DNA from: an uncultured Candidatus Saccharibacteria bacterium
Lineage (GTDB): Bacteria; Patescibacteriota; Saccharimonadia; Saccharimonadales; Saccharimonadaceae
DNA: 64,000 nucleotides
NCBI GenBank assembly: GCA_937935245.1
Contig: CALGXX010000017.1
Coordinates: 21,719 to 85,718 of the forward strand
Direction of reading: 5' to 3'
This document shows, piece after piece, positions 41,596-49,939 of this stretch. The position numbers were made by a program, and so were the translations under genes. Below the pieces are notes generated by a model. It had not been told where the DNA came from and searched no databases. It worked only from the letters and a program-made list of their open reading frames with translations. How positions within the stretch are numbered: the first letter of the stretch is position 1; each line of letters begins with the position of its first letter.

Positions 41596-41929
41596 TAGCT
41601 ATGCGGAAAGCTTGGCGGTCCAATTGCGAAAAGGATTTTTGGTTTACTGCGTTTTACTGGTTTGTTCTAATAAGGCGCAGTACGCCGGCGACATCGTTAA
41701 GCAGTTGAACGATTCGGATTTAACGGTGGTCGAAGGTACGATTTATCCGCTGCTGAATAGGTTGCAAAAAGACGGATATTTGCAACACGAATGGCAGGAA
41801 AGCGAGCAAGGCCCGCCGCGAAAATATTATTCATTGACAGACCACGGCGATCAATTGATTCACGAACTTAAAGATCGCATAAATATGCTAAATAATTCGC
41901 TTGATAACTTAGAGAAAGGAATAAAATAA
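41585..41929 (+). CDS. PadR-family transcriptional regulator
   Basis: Predicted 114 aa, GTG start inside the ATPase gene. Winged helix with AESLAVQLRKGFLVYCVLLVCSNKAQYAGDIVKQL, the wing VVEGTIYPLLNRLQKDGYLQHEWQESEQGPPRKYYSLTDHG and a C-terminal dimerisation helix, typical of PadR-s1 proteins such as LmrR. These repress efflux transporter operons and are released by a ligand. The palindrome at 39558-39571 is its likely operator, implying autoregulation (inference). The stop overlaps the next start by one base. Confidence 0.9.
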   Translation: MDVDSYAESLAVQLRKGFLVYCVLLVCSNKAQYAGDIVKQLNDSDLTVVEGTIYPLLNRLQKDGYLQHEWQESEQGPPRKYYSLTDHGDQLIHELKDRINMLNNSLDNLEKGIK

Positions 41930-43206
41930 TGAAGGAAATAACCAGGATTCATCTGGCAAAAACGGCGTTTAGCGTGGAAATTGACGCTAAGAAATCGCTA
42001 GAAAAATACCTTAATTCGATTCAGAAAAATATGCACGCCGACGCGGAAGCGATGAAGGAAATTGAGGCGCGAATGGTTGAGATTTTAGCCGAGCGTGGCG
42101 TGATGAAAGAGGGCGTTATTGGCGACGATGATGTTTTGGCGATTAAAAATCAAATGGGCGAGCCGCGCGATTTTTCGGATGATAGCGAGGGCTCGACTGA
42201 TGAATTGACAGATGATAATGAGAAGCCAGAAAAGCAATTGATGCGTGACACAGACGGGGCTGTCATTGGTGGCGTGTGTGCGGGAATAGCGGCGTACTTT
42301 AATATCAATCCGTTGTGGTTGCGACTGATTGCAATTATCTCGCCGTTCGCAACATTCGGCACGATGGTGCTGGTTTACCTCGCGATGTGGGTGTCAATGC
42401 CGCCAGCAAAAACCGCGTCGGACAAATTACGAATGCGCGGGAAGCCAGTAACTTTGGCTGCGCTTAAGGAGGTTTCCGCTGATGGCAATTCAATTACGTC
42501 TGTCGGAAAAACTCCAATTGCGAAATTTTTCCAATATTTTGTCGGCGCTGTGGTGCTACTTACGACGCTAGCGATACTGTTTGGACTGATTGTTGGCGGG
42601 GCGTTTGGTGCTTCCATGATTAATATGCTCGGCGGTTTGGGTATGCAAATGTGGGCGTGGGGAGTGTGGACTTCCTTGGCAATTGGCGGAATCGCGACGG
42701 TAATATTTGGCGCAATCGTAACGCGTGGCATATTCGCCTGGAAGGTCAATCGAATGTCTGTAATCACAATGATCGTGGCGGCATCCGTTGTTTTTATGAG
42801 TTTGGCAAGCGCTGCAATATTTAGCGCGCATGCTGGCTTGGAATATGCACGTGAATCGCAGCAGCTCACGAAGAAAGTAAATATCGATATTCCAGATACG
42901 ACGAACGCTAATTCAATTTTTGTTGATATGCCAGTGGGGAATGTTTCGCGAATAAATTCTGACAAATTTAAGGTGGAAGCGGAGTTTGTGGATTTGCCAA
43001 AGGCGAATAAGCCAGAAATTAACGTGCGCCGCGATGGCGATAAAATCGTACTGTCCGTTTCTGAGAAGTGTAACGCAATATTCTTTGACGGCTGCTTGAA
43101 GTTCTATAAGCCGATAACTGGCTTGAAAATTTATGCTCCTGCGGGCGTGAATGTTAGCGGTTTGTTTTATCACAACTCGATTGAAGCAGAAAATCCCGAA
43201 TCTTAG
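41929..43206 (+). CDS. PspC-domain membrane protein
   Basis: Predicted 425 aa. The N-terminal ~95 residues are charged and helical (TRIHLAKTAFSVEIDAKKSLEKYLNSIQ). A PspC domain follows (about 105-165: LMRDTDGAVIGGVCAGIAAYFNINPLWLRLI ... YLAMWVSMPP), then three or four transmembrane helices (about 200-310), and an extracellular C-terminal beta-rich region (about 320-425, GLKIYAPAGVNVSGLFYH) resembling adhesin-like DUF4097 tails. PspC proteins take part in envelope-stress sensing; placement after a PadR gene suggests that the operon answers membrane damage. Confidence 0.82.
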   Translation: MKEITRIHLAKTAFSVEIDAKKSLEKYLNSIQKNMHADAEAMKEIEARMVEILAERGVMKEGVIGDDDVLAIKNQMGEPRDFSDDSEGSTDELTDDNEKPEKQLMRDTDGAVIGGVCAGIAAYFNINPLWLRLIAIISPFATFGTMVLVYLAMWVSMPPAKTASDKLRMRGKPVTLAALKEVSADGNSITSVGKTPIAKFFQYFVGAVVLLTTLAILFGLIVGGAFGASMINMLGGLGMQMWAWGVWTSLAIGGIATVIFGAIVTRGIFAWKVNRMSVITMIVAASVVFMSLASAAIFSAHAGLEYARESQQLTKKVNIDIPDTTNANSIFVDMPVGNVSRINSDKFKVEAEFVDLPKANKPEINVRRDGDKIVLSVSEKCNAIFFDGCLKFYKPITGLKIYAPAGVNVSGLFYHNSIEAENPES

Positions 43207-43239
43207 GCCTATGCATTTGAATGATTTTACCGCTAATGC

Positions 43240-43245
43240 TACACT
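43240..43245 (+). promoter_or_regulatory. -10 box upstream of the five-codon ORF and uppP
   Basis: Extended -10 TGCTACACT, exactly 6 nt before an ATG at 43252. Confidence 0.5.
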
Positions 43246-43251
43246 TGAAGG

Positions 43252-43269
43252 ATGAAAGGTAATTTTTAA
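43252..43269 (+). CDS. Possible five-codon leader ORF of uppP
   Basis: ATG AAA GGT AAT TTT TAA, with its ATG 6 nt after a -10 box and its stop 2 nt before the GTG of uppP. The GAAAGG inside it may also serve as the uppP ribosome site. A leaderless start here followed by reinitiation at uppP is an inference; the peptide itself (MKGNF) has no expected function. Confidence 0.3.
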   Translation: MKGNF

Positions 43270-43271
43270 TC

Positions 43272-44111
43272 GTGGCTTGGTGGCAGGCAATTATTCTCGG
43301 CGTAATTGAGGGAATTACGGAATTCTTACCGATTTCTTCGACTGGACATCTGACAATTGCCGAGAAATTACTGGGAATGCGAATTGACGATCCGAGTGTC
43401 GTGGCTTTTACTGCGATAATCCAGATCGGAGCAATTTTGGCGGCAGTGATTTATTTCTGGAGCGATATTTGGCGAATCCTGCAGGCTTGGTGGCGCGGTT
43501 TATGGTGGAAGCGAGCGCGTCGAAAGTTTGATTATAAATATGGTTGGGCAATTATTGTCGGCTCAATTCCTATTGCGATTGTCGGATTATTATTCAAGCA
43601 CGAAGTTGAAACGGTTCTGCGCAGTTTGTGGTTTGTGGCGTTCGGGCTTATTGGCTGGAGTGTTGTTATGTGGCTAGCTGACAATCGTGCGGTAAATAAC
43701 AAGCGTGGCGAAACTGAGACGAGCTGGAAAGACACTTTGGCAATTGGCGCAGGGCAATGCTTGTCGCTCATTCCGGGAGTTAGCCGTTCTGGCGCAACGA
43801 TTTCAGTCGGTCTGTTTCGCGGATTTGACCGCGTGTCGGTTACGAAGTTGAGTTTCTTCTTGGGTATTCCAGCGCTAGTTGCGGCAGGACTATTGGAAGT
43901 CGCTACCAAATATAAACACATTTCTGGCGGCGTTGGCTGGACTCCAACCATAATTGCCACAGTAATTTCATTCGGCGTCGGCTATTTGGCCGTGTCGTGG
44001 TTATTGAAGTTTATTCAGAGTAATAATTTCCGACCGTTTATAATTTATCGATTTGTCCTGGGCTTATTGTTGTTGGTTATGCTTGGCGCAGGAATGATTT
44101 CTCACGTTTAA
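43272..44111 (+). CDS. uppP: Undecaprenyl-diphosphatase UppP/BacA
   Basis: Predicted 279 aa, GTG start. This integral membrane phosphatase recycles undecaprenyl diphosphate to the monophosphate carrier. The two BacA signature regions are GVIEGITEFLPISSTGHLTIA near the start (with the catalytic-site glutamates and Ser-Ser-Thr) and SLIPGVSRSGATISVGLFRG (about 175-195). About seven hydrophobic segments. Together with uppS (29883) and the LCP protein (19340) it covers synthesis, recycling and use of the lipid carrier. Confidence 0.94.
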   Translation: MAWWQAIILGVIEGITEFLPISSTGHLTIAEKLLGMRIDDPSVVAFTAIIQIGAILAAVIYFWSDIWRILQAWWRGLWWKRARRKFDYKYGWAIIVGSIPIAIVGLLFKHEVETVLRSLWFVAFGLIGWSVVMWLADNRAVNNKRGETETSWKDTLAIGAGQCLSLIPGVSRSGATISVGLFRGFDRVSVTKLSFFLGIPALVAAGLLEVATKYKHISGGVGWTPTIIATVISFGVGYLAVSWLLKFIQSNNFRPFIIYRFVLGLLLLVMLGAGMISHV

Positions 44112-44143
44112 TAAAAAATTGTGAATAAAGAGTAAAAAATAGC

Positions 44144-44172
44144 TTGATTTTTAAATTAAATGCGTGTAGAAT
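44144..44172 (+). promoter_or_regulatory. Promoter of the collagen-like gene
   Basis: TTGATT (44144-44149), 17 bp, TAGAAT (44167-44172); a GGGGG ribosome-site-like run precedes the start. Confidence 0.55.
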
Positions 44173-44215
44173 GATAAAGCATAAGTAGTTTAAAACGATT
44201 TGGGGGTTGTTTTTG

Positions 44216-45436
44216 ATGGAAGAAACAAACAATAGGAAACCGGCATCAAAGGCATTTGTCTTGAGTCTGTTCACTATAACGATAATATTAATATTGCTGC
44301 TGTTTTTTATCTTTTGTAAGATGATGCCACGTGGCGGTTTTGACATAGATTCTATATCTGTTCGCCAGGACTCAGGCGAGATTCAATATCAATATTCAGG
44401 CGGCGATTGGAAGAAAATCATATCTCTTGATGAACTTCGCGGCAAAGACGGTCGTAGTATTGAAGTCCAAAAAGGCTCTTTGTATATTCAGTGGCGATAC
44501 ACTGGCGACTCAGAATGGAAGAATGTTATAGCATATTCTGATCTGCTTAAGGGTCAGAACGGTCAAGATGGCAAGGACGGCAAGGACGGTAAGGACGGTC
44601 GAAATGGCATTAATGGCCAAAACGGTCAAAACGGCAAGGATGGTAAAGACGGTCGCAATGGAGTTAATGGTGCTACAGGAGCTAGAGGAGCCACGGGAGC
44701 TACTGGTGCGACTGGTGCTACAGGGGCAGCTGGCCAAAATGCTACAATTTCTGTAACTAATAGTACTCAGCCTTGCTCGACTGGATTGACTATTACCGGA
44801 AATGGTACAAGTAACCTAGGTTTACAATTTACAGGCAAGAATCTTCCTGCGGGTGGTAAAACAAATCAAGTACTCGGTAAGAAAACTGATAATGACTGTG
44901 ATGTAGAATGGAAAGATACGCACGAAATTCGCGGAACCGGTATGCCTGAGGGTAATGTTAAGGCTGATATTGGTACATATTACACCGACACGGCCGCTAC
45001 AAACGGTGCTATTCGTTGGATTAAGGCCGCTGCTAATGGTAGTGAATTCGGTTGGCGAGTTGTATATGGCGACACTGGCTGGAGGAGTGTTCCTCAGATT
45101 CTCTCAACATCCATGAAAGCCAGCGTAGTCAAGGTTCGACGAATTAATAATACTGTTTATCTGTACGCAGCTCTTACGGGCTGGGGGTATAGCTGGAACG
45201 GCGGCGGAGCTCCATTGCCGTCTGGATTACGCCCTGGCGATCAAATGCAAGGTCCTTCCGCTGGTCGATACGGTAATTCGTACTTGACTTGGATCGTTCA
45301 AACTACTGGGCAGATTCAAGCTGAAGCAGCTAGCGCTCAGAATCCAACACCAACACTCCCTCCGATTGTTAGCGTATCTTATATTCCAGACGACAATGTT
45401 CCATGGCCAACAACGTTACCTGGCACAGCTATGTAA
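44216..45436 (+). CDS. Collagen-like surface protein
   Basis: Predicted 406 aa from ATG 44216. A short cytoplasmic N-terminus and one transmembrane helix (FVLSLFTITIILILLLFFIF) leave the rest outside. Two related segments (SGEIQYQYSGGDWKKIISLDEL and GSLYIQWRYTGDSEWKNVIAYSDL) lead into about 21 uninterrupted Gly-X-Y triplets: first GQN/GKD/GRN-type charged triplets, then a GAT-rich block. The last ~220 residues form a globular tip, with a cysteine pair (QPCSTG, DNDCDVEW), resembling phage-tail or exosporium-like collagen proteins. A trimeric stalk with a binding head is the likely form; a role in host or surface attachment is inferred. Confidence 0.82.
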   Translation: MEETNNRKPASKAFVLSLFTITIILILLLFFIFCKMMPRGGFDIDSISVRQDSGEIQYQYSGGDWKKIISLDELRGKDGRSIEVQKGSLYIQWRYTGDSEWKNVIAYSDLLKGQNGQDGKDGKDGKDGRNGINGQNGQNGKDGKDGRNGVNGATGARGATGATGATGATGAAGQNATISVTNSTQPCSTGLTITGNGTSNLGLQFTGKNLPAGGKTNQVLGKKTDNDCDVEWKDTHEIRGTGMPEGNVKADIGTYYTDTAATNGAIRWIKAAANGSEFGWRVVYGDTGWRSVPQILSTSMKASVVKVRRINNTVYLYAALTGWGYSWNGGGAPLPSGLRPGDQMQGPSAGRYGNSYLTWIVQTTGQIQAEAASAQNPTPTLPPIVSVSYIPDDNVPWPTTLPGTAM

Positions 45437-45458
45437 GTAAATTACTTACATTTATCTA

Positions 45459-45489
45459 AAACCCCGTCTGTTAAGTCCGGCGGGGTTTA
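45459..45489 (+). terminator. Terminator after the collagen-like gene
   Basis: AAACCCCG (45459-45466) pairs with CGGGGTTT (45481-45488), then ATTTATAT. A near-perfect palindrome GTAAGTAAATTACTTAC (45433-45449) lies just upstream, overlapping the stop region. Confidence 0.8.
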
Positions 45490-45512
45490 TTTATATATAG
45501 TCTATGTTGTTA

Positions 45513-45518
45513 TATAAT
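45513..45518 (+). promoter_or_regulatory. serS leaderless -10 box
   Basis: TATAAT, 6 nt before the serS ATG. Confidence 0.65.
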
Positions 45519-45524
45519 TGAGAT

Positions 45525-46766
45525 ATGTTAGACATTAAGTTCATCCGAGAAAATGTCGATTTGGTGCAAAAGTCGGCAAACGATAAAGGCTATAAAGTTG
45601 ATATTGCTACGTTGTTGCAATTAGACGATGAGCGTCGCGATTTACAGAAGCAGGTTGAAGCGCTACGCGAACAGCGGAATGTTATTTCAGCGAAGATGAA
45701 AGGCGGTCGACCAGACCAAGAACTAATTGATCAGGGCAAGCAATTGAAAGTTGAGCTGGCAGAGCGTGATAGCTATTTGAAGTCGACTGAGGAAAAAGTT
45801 GCGGCAATTCTTAAAAACGTCCCGAATATCACTTTTGACGACGTGCCTCTGGGTGGCGAAGAAGATTCCGTTGAGGTAAAAGTTTATGGCGACTGCAAAA
45901 CTGGCGCAAAAGACCATTTGGATTACGCTGTAAGTCGCGGCTGGGTGGACTTTGAGCGCGGCGCTAAAGTGGCTGGTGCAAAGTTTTATTATTTGAAGGG
46001 TGATTTGGCTTTGCTGGAAAATGCCGTAACTCAATTTGCCTTGGATTACGTAACAAAGCAGGGCTTCACGTTTATGACCGTGCCGCATATGGTCAATTTG
46101 CGAACGGCTGAGGGTGCAGGTTTTACTCCGAAGGGTGAGGGCAGCAATGAATATGTAGTTGACGGCGAAGATTTGACGCTAATTGGTACGGCGGAAATGC
46201 CATTAACCGGCTACCACGCGGATGAAATTTTGGACGAGAAAGATTTGCCATTGTTATACGCTGGATATAGTCCTTGCTATCGAAAAGAGGCGGGAACATA
46301 TGGAAAGCATACACGTGGTCTGTTCCGAGTTCACCAATTTAATAAGTTGGAAATGTACGCGTTTTGTTTGCCTGAGCAATCTAAAGAGATTCATGAGAAA
46401 ATTCTTAGCGTTGAAGAGGCGCTTTGGCAGCAAATTGGGATTTCTTATCACGTGGTTAATATTGCGGCGGGCGATTTGGGTGCGCCAGCTGCGAAGAAGT
46501 ACGACATTGAATATTGGTCGCCGGTTGACCAAACTTATCGCGAGTTGACGAGTTGCTCAAATTGTACCGATTATCAAGCTCGTGGCCTGAATATTCGAGT
46601 CAGGCGAGAAAACGGCACGATTGAATCTGTTCATACATTGAATGGAACTGCGGTGTCGTTAGCGCGATCGCTAGTAGTGATTTTGGAGAATTTCCAGAAT
46701 CCAGATGGAACTTTGACTGTCCCTGAAGTACTTCGTCCATATATGAATGGTCGTGACGTGATATAA
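45525..46766 (+). CDS. serS: Seryl-tRNA synthetase
   Basis: Predicted 413 aa, full length. The N-terminal coiled-coil arm (about residues 25-105, LQLDDERRDLQKQVEALREQRNVISAKMKGG) binds the long variable arm of tRNA-Ser. The class II core contains LTLIGTAEMPLTGYHADEIL, motif 2 SPCYRKEAGTYGKHTRGLFRVHQFNKLEMYAF and motif 3 TLNGTAVSLARSLVVILENFQ. The hpf promoter overlaps its stop codon. Confidence 0.95.
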   Translation: MLDIKFIRENVDLVQKSANDKGYKVDIATLLQLDDERRDLQKQVEALREQRNVISAKMKGGRPDQELIDQGKQLKVELAERDSYLKSTEEKVAAILKNVPNITFDDVPLGGEEDSVEVKVYGDCKTGAKDHLDYAVSRGWVDFERGAKVAGAKFYYLKGDLALLENAVTQFALDYVTKQGFTFMTVPHMVNLRTAEGAGFTPKGEGSNEYVVDGEDLTLIGTAEMPLTGYHADEILDEKDLPLLYAGYSPCYRKEAGTYGKHTRGLFRVHQFNKLEMYAFCLPEQSKEIHEKILSVEEALWQQIGISYHVVNIAAGDLGAPAAKKYDIEYWSPVDQTYRELTSCSNCTDYQARGLNIRVRRENGTIESVHTLNGTAVSLARSLVVILENFQNPDGTLTVPEVLRPYMNGRDVI

Positions 46767-46767
46767 T
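46762..46767 (+). promoter_or_regulatory. hpf -10 box
   Basis: Extended -10 TGATATAAT overlapping the serS stop codon; hpf begins 29 nt downstream behind AGGAGG. Confidence 0.55.
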
Positions 46768-46796
46768 AGAGAGCATATTAGTTAGTAGGAGGAAAA

Positions 46797-47168
46797 ATGA
46801 TTAAGGATATTACAATTACTGGCGTTAAATATGAGCTGAACGCCACAACAAAAAAATATGTTGAAAGGAAAATTGGTTCGTTGGGAAAATATTTGCCACG
46901 CCATGCGCGAAAGAGTGCGTCTGCAGACGTTAAGATTAAGCAGATTGACAATCCTGGCGGCAACAAGTACGAAGTTGAAGTTATCATCAATGTGCCAGAT
47001 AAGAAAATTATAGCTAAAGATTCTACCATGAACGTTTTGGCTGCAGTGGATATTGTTGAAGCTAGGTTGAATGGTCAAGTTCGTAAGTACAAAGACGATG
47101 TGCTGGCTCACGTTGGCGGAAGTCGCGGAGTTTTGGCGAAGCTAAAGCAAACTTTCGGTCGAAAATAA
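46797..47168 (+). CDS. hpf: Ribosome hibernation promoting factor (short HPF/RaiA)
   Basis: Predicted 123 aa. The beta-alpha-beta-beta-beta-alpha domain is recognisable in MIKDITITGVKYELNATTKKYVERKIGSLGKYL, ADVKIKQIDNPGGNKYEVEVIINVPDKKIIAKDSTMNVLAAVDIVEARLNGQVRKYK. It lacks the C-terminal dimerisation domain of long HPF, so ribosome pairing into 100S particles by that route is unlikely. The Lys/Arg-rich tail is short. Strong ribosome site; terminator at 47190. It probably protects idle ribosomes during slow growth. Confidence 0.9.
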   Translation: MIKDITITGVKYELNATTKKYVERKIGSLGKYLPRHARKSASADVKIKQIDNPGGNKYEVEVIINVPDKKIIAKDSTMNVLAAVDIVEARLNGQVRKYKDDVLAHVGGSRGVLAKLKQTFGRK

Positions 47169-47189
47169 TTGATAGATGAAATTAGCAGG

Positions 47190-47216
47190 AAAGCGTTCAG
47201 ATTCTGGGCGCTTTTT
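47190..47216 (+). terminator. hpf terminator
   Basis: AAAGCG (47190-47195) pairs with CGCTTT (47209-47214), with an inner CAG/CTG pairing, followed by TTCTTTT. Confidence 0.75.
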
Positions 47217-47240
47217 CTTTTCAAATTGCCCGAAAAAAGT

Positions 47241-47246
47241 TATAAT
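47241..47246 (+). promoter_or_regulatory. secA -10 box
   Basis: TATAAT directly after the hpf terminator, 17 nt before the first possible ATG and 47 nt before the favoured start. Confidence 0.5.
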
Positions 47247-47293
47247 AAAAGAAGTTTTTGAAAATGCCTGAAAGTGAGGGAGTTTTAAGGTTT

Positions 47294-49924
47294 ATGGCAA
47301 TTACACAACAAAAAGCGCTGAGTAAGATTTTTGGCGATCCACAGAAGAAGATTTTGAAACGATTGCGTAAGCAAGTTGACGTTATTAACGGTCTGAATGA
47401 CAAATATGAAAAGATGTCTGACAAGGAGCTTCGGGCGCAAACTGATGAGCTGAAAAAGCGTTTGTCGAAGAAAAATGTGACGCTTGATACGATTTTGCCA
47501 GATGCGTTTGCCGTGGCAAGGGAAGCTGCTAAGCGTGTGATTGGCGAGCGTCCGTATGACGTGCAGTTGATTGGTGGTATGGTTCTTCATGAGGGTAACG
47601 TTGCCGAGATGAAAACTGGTGAAGGTAAGACTCTTGTGGCGACATTGCCAACTTATCTGAATGCTTTGGAAGGTAAGGGTGTTCATGTGGTGACGGTTAA
47701 TGACTATTTGGCTCAGCGCGACGCTGGCTGGATGGGTCAAGTGTATGATTTCCTGGGCTTGACCACTGGTGTGATTATTAACGAAGCATCATTTGTTTAT
47801 GATAAAGATTATGATAATAAGCATCACGACGATCCTCGAATGCGCAAGCTTCGCCCGGTTTCACGTAAAGAAGCTTACGCTGCGGACATTACATACGGCA
47901 CGAATAACGAGTTTGGCTTTGACTATTTGCGCGACAACATGGTTAACGACGTTGATTTGCTCAGGCAGCGTGAATTGAACTTTGCAATCGTTGACGAGGT
48001 CGACTCAATTTTGATCGACGAAGCTCGTACGCCACTTATTATCTCTGCTCCAGCGGCTGAAAATCCTGACAATTATTACACGTTTGCTAAAATCGCCGCG
48101 AAGTTGGTTCCGGAAGATTACGTTTTGGATGAGAAGCGCCGAAGTGTCGCTTTGACTGACGAGGGCGTTGAAAAAGTTCAGAAATTGTTGGGAATAAAAA
48201 ACTTGTACACACCAGATCACGTGCGTAGTGTTTATCACATGGATCAAGCATTAAGGGCACAGACATTGTTCAAGCGCGACAAAGATTACGTTGTAACCAA
48301 CGACGGCGAGGTGATCATCGTTGACGAACATACTGGTCGTTTGATGCAAGGTCGCCGCTACAACGAAGGTTTGCATCAGGCTATTGAGGCAAAAGAAGGC
48401 GTTCCTGTGCTGGAAGAGAGTATGACCTTGGCGACAATTTCCTTCCAGAATTACTTCCGTTTGTACAATAAATTGAGCGGTATGACTGGTACGGCATTTA
48501 CTGAAGCCGAGGAGTTCCAGCAAATTTATTCACTTGACGTTATCCAAATTCCACCGAACAAACCAGTTATTCGTGAGGATAAGGAAGACCTGATTTTCAA
48601 GACTGAAAAGGCCAAGCTTAAAGCTGTCGCTGAGGCGATTAAGGATTACCACAAGCAAGGTCGTCCTGTTTTGGTTGGTTCTGGTTCTATTGAAAAGAAT
48701 GAACAAATTGCCAAATATTTGGAAAAAGAAGGTATTAAGTTTGAGATTCTGAACGCTAAGAACAATGAGCGTGAGGCTGCAATTGTTGCGAAAGCTGGCG
48801 AAAAAGGCGCGATTACTTTGGCTACGAATATCGCTGGTCGCGGTACGGACATTAAGCTTGGTGAAGGTGTTAAGGAACTGGGTGGCTTGGTTGTTATCGG
48901 TTCAGAGAGACACGAATCACGCCGAATTGACAATCAGTTGCGCGGTCGTGGCGGACGCCAGGGCGACCCAGGCGAGACTCAGTTTTACGTTTCGACCGAA
49001 GATGATTTGATGCGAATTTTCCAGGGTGAGCGAATTGCGTCGTTGATGGATAGGCTGGGCGTTGATGATGATACACCAATCAGAACTCGTGCCGTATCAA
49101 AAACATTGGAAGCGGCGCAGAAGCGAGTTGAAGGCTATAACTTTGATACGCGCAAAAATGTTGTTCAATACGACAATGTGATTAACCGTCATCGCCGCGT
49201 CGTTTATGTTATGCGACGTAGGATTTTGGAAGGCGACAATATCAAGCCGGAAATTGAGCGATTATTGCGAGCTAAAGTTCACGAATTGACAACTCTTCCA
49301 TCAAAGAATAATCCAAAGTTTGTCGAGGATTTCTCGGTTGTTTTCCCAGTTGATAAGGAAAAAATTGAAAAGGTTGGTAAGGAAAAGAAAGATCGTTTGC
49401 GCTATGAGAAGGCGCTGGAGTTGGCTGAAGAAGCTTACGCGGAGAAAGAGCGTGAGATTGGCGCTGATGATTTGCGTGGAGTTGAGCGCGAAGTTTACAT
49501 GGCGGTGTTGGACACATTGTGGATGCAGCATTTGGAGAATATGCAACATTTGCGCGAGGGAATTCACTGGCGAAGTGTTGGACAGCGCGATCCTTTGGTG
49601 GAATATCGATCAGAATCTCAGAAGTTGTTCGAGAGTTTACAGGCTAATCTCCGCGATGAAGTTTTGGCGACGATATTTAATATTCATAAAGCTGACGCTA
49701 CGGTTCGTCAATCTCAAGACGACGAATATGACACCGAGCTAACTAGGTTGGCGGAAAATGCCGTTGAGCGTGGCGTAAATGAAATTGGTTCGGGCGAGGA
49801 AAATCGCGACGATGACTTCTCTGTGAAAAAGGGCAAGACTAGCGCGGAATCAAATCGTGCGAAGAATCAAGCTCGAAAGAAGAAAAAGGCTCAGCGACAG
49901 AACCGTAAGAAAAATCGTAAATAA
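47294..49924 (+). CDS. secA: Preprotein translocase ATPase SecA
   Basis: Predicted 876 aa from ATG 47294, which gives MAITQQKALSKIFGDPQKK at the normal SecA position; the in-frame ATG 47264 would add ten residues and cannot be excluded. SecA drives export through SecYEG. Walker A is MKTGEGKTLVATL (about residue 100), DEVDSILIDEARTPLIIS is the Walker B region, and TNIAGRGTDIKLG and RRIDNQLRGRGGRQGDPG are the helicase motifs. The C-terminus is a Lys/Arg-rich tail without the zinc-binding SEC-C motif. Expected clients include the surface proteins listed here. Confidence 0.95.
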   Translation: MAITQQKALSKIFGDPQKKILKRLRKQVDVINGLNDKYEKMSDKELRAQTDELKKRLSKKNVTLDTILPDAFAVAREAAKRVIGERPYDVQLIGGMVLHEGNVAEMKTGEGKTLVATLPTYLNALEGKGVHVVTVNDYLAQRDAGWMGQVYDFLGLTTGVIINEASFVYDKDYDNKHHDDPRMRKLRPVSRKEAYAADITYGTNNEFGFDYLRDNMVNDVDLLRQRELNFAIVDEVDSILIDEARTPLIISAPAAENPDNYYTFAKIAAKLVPEDYVLDEKRRSVALTDEGVEKVQKLLGIKNLYTPDHVRSVYHMDQALRAQTLFKRDKDYVVTNDGEVIIVDEHTGRLMQGRRYNEGLHQAIEAKEGVPVLEESMTLATISFQNYFRLYNKLSGMTGTAFTEAEEFQQIYSLDVIQIPPNKPVIREDKEDLIFKTEKAKLKAVAEAIKDYHKQGRPVLVGSGSIEKNEQIAKYLEKEGIKFEILNAKNNEREAAIVAKAGEKGAITLATNIAGRGTDIKLGEGVKELGGLVVIGSERHESRRIDNQLRGRGGRQGDPGETQFYVSTEDDLMRIFQGERIASLMDRLGVDDDTPIRTRAVSKTLEAAQKRVEGYNFDTRKNVVQYDNVINRHRRVVYVMRRRILEGDNIKPEIERLLRAKVHELTTLPSKNNPKFVEDFSVVFPVDKEKIEKVGKEKKDRLRYEKALELAEEAYAEKEREIGADDLRGVEREVYMAVLDTLWMQHLENMQHLREGIHWRSVGQRDPLVEYRSESQKLFESLQANLRDEVLATIFNIHKADATVRQSQDDEYDTELTRLAENAVERGVNEIGSGEENRDDDFSVKKGKTSAESNRAKNQARKKKKAQRQNRKKNRK

Positions 49925-49939
49925 TCAGAGAACTAGGCA

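Noticed and set aside
44568..44737. Short tandem DNA repeats that look array-like
   Set aside because: They are the 9-18 bp codon repeats of a collagen Gly-X-Y block in frame, with no spacer structure, so not a CRISPR array.
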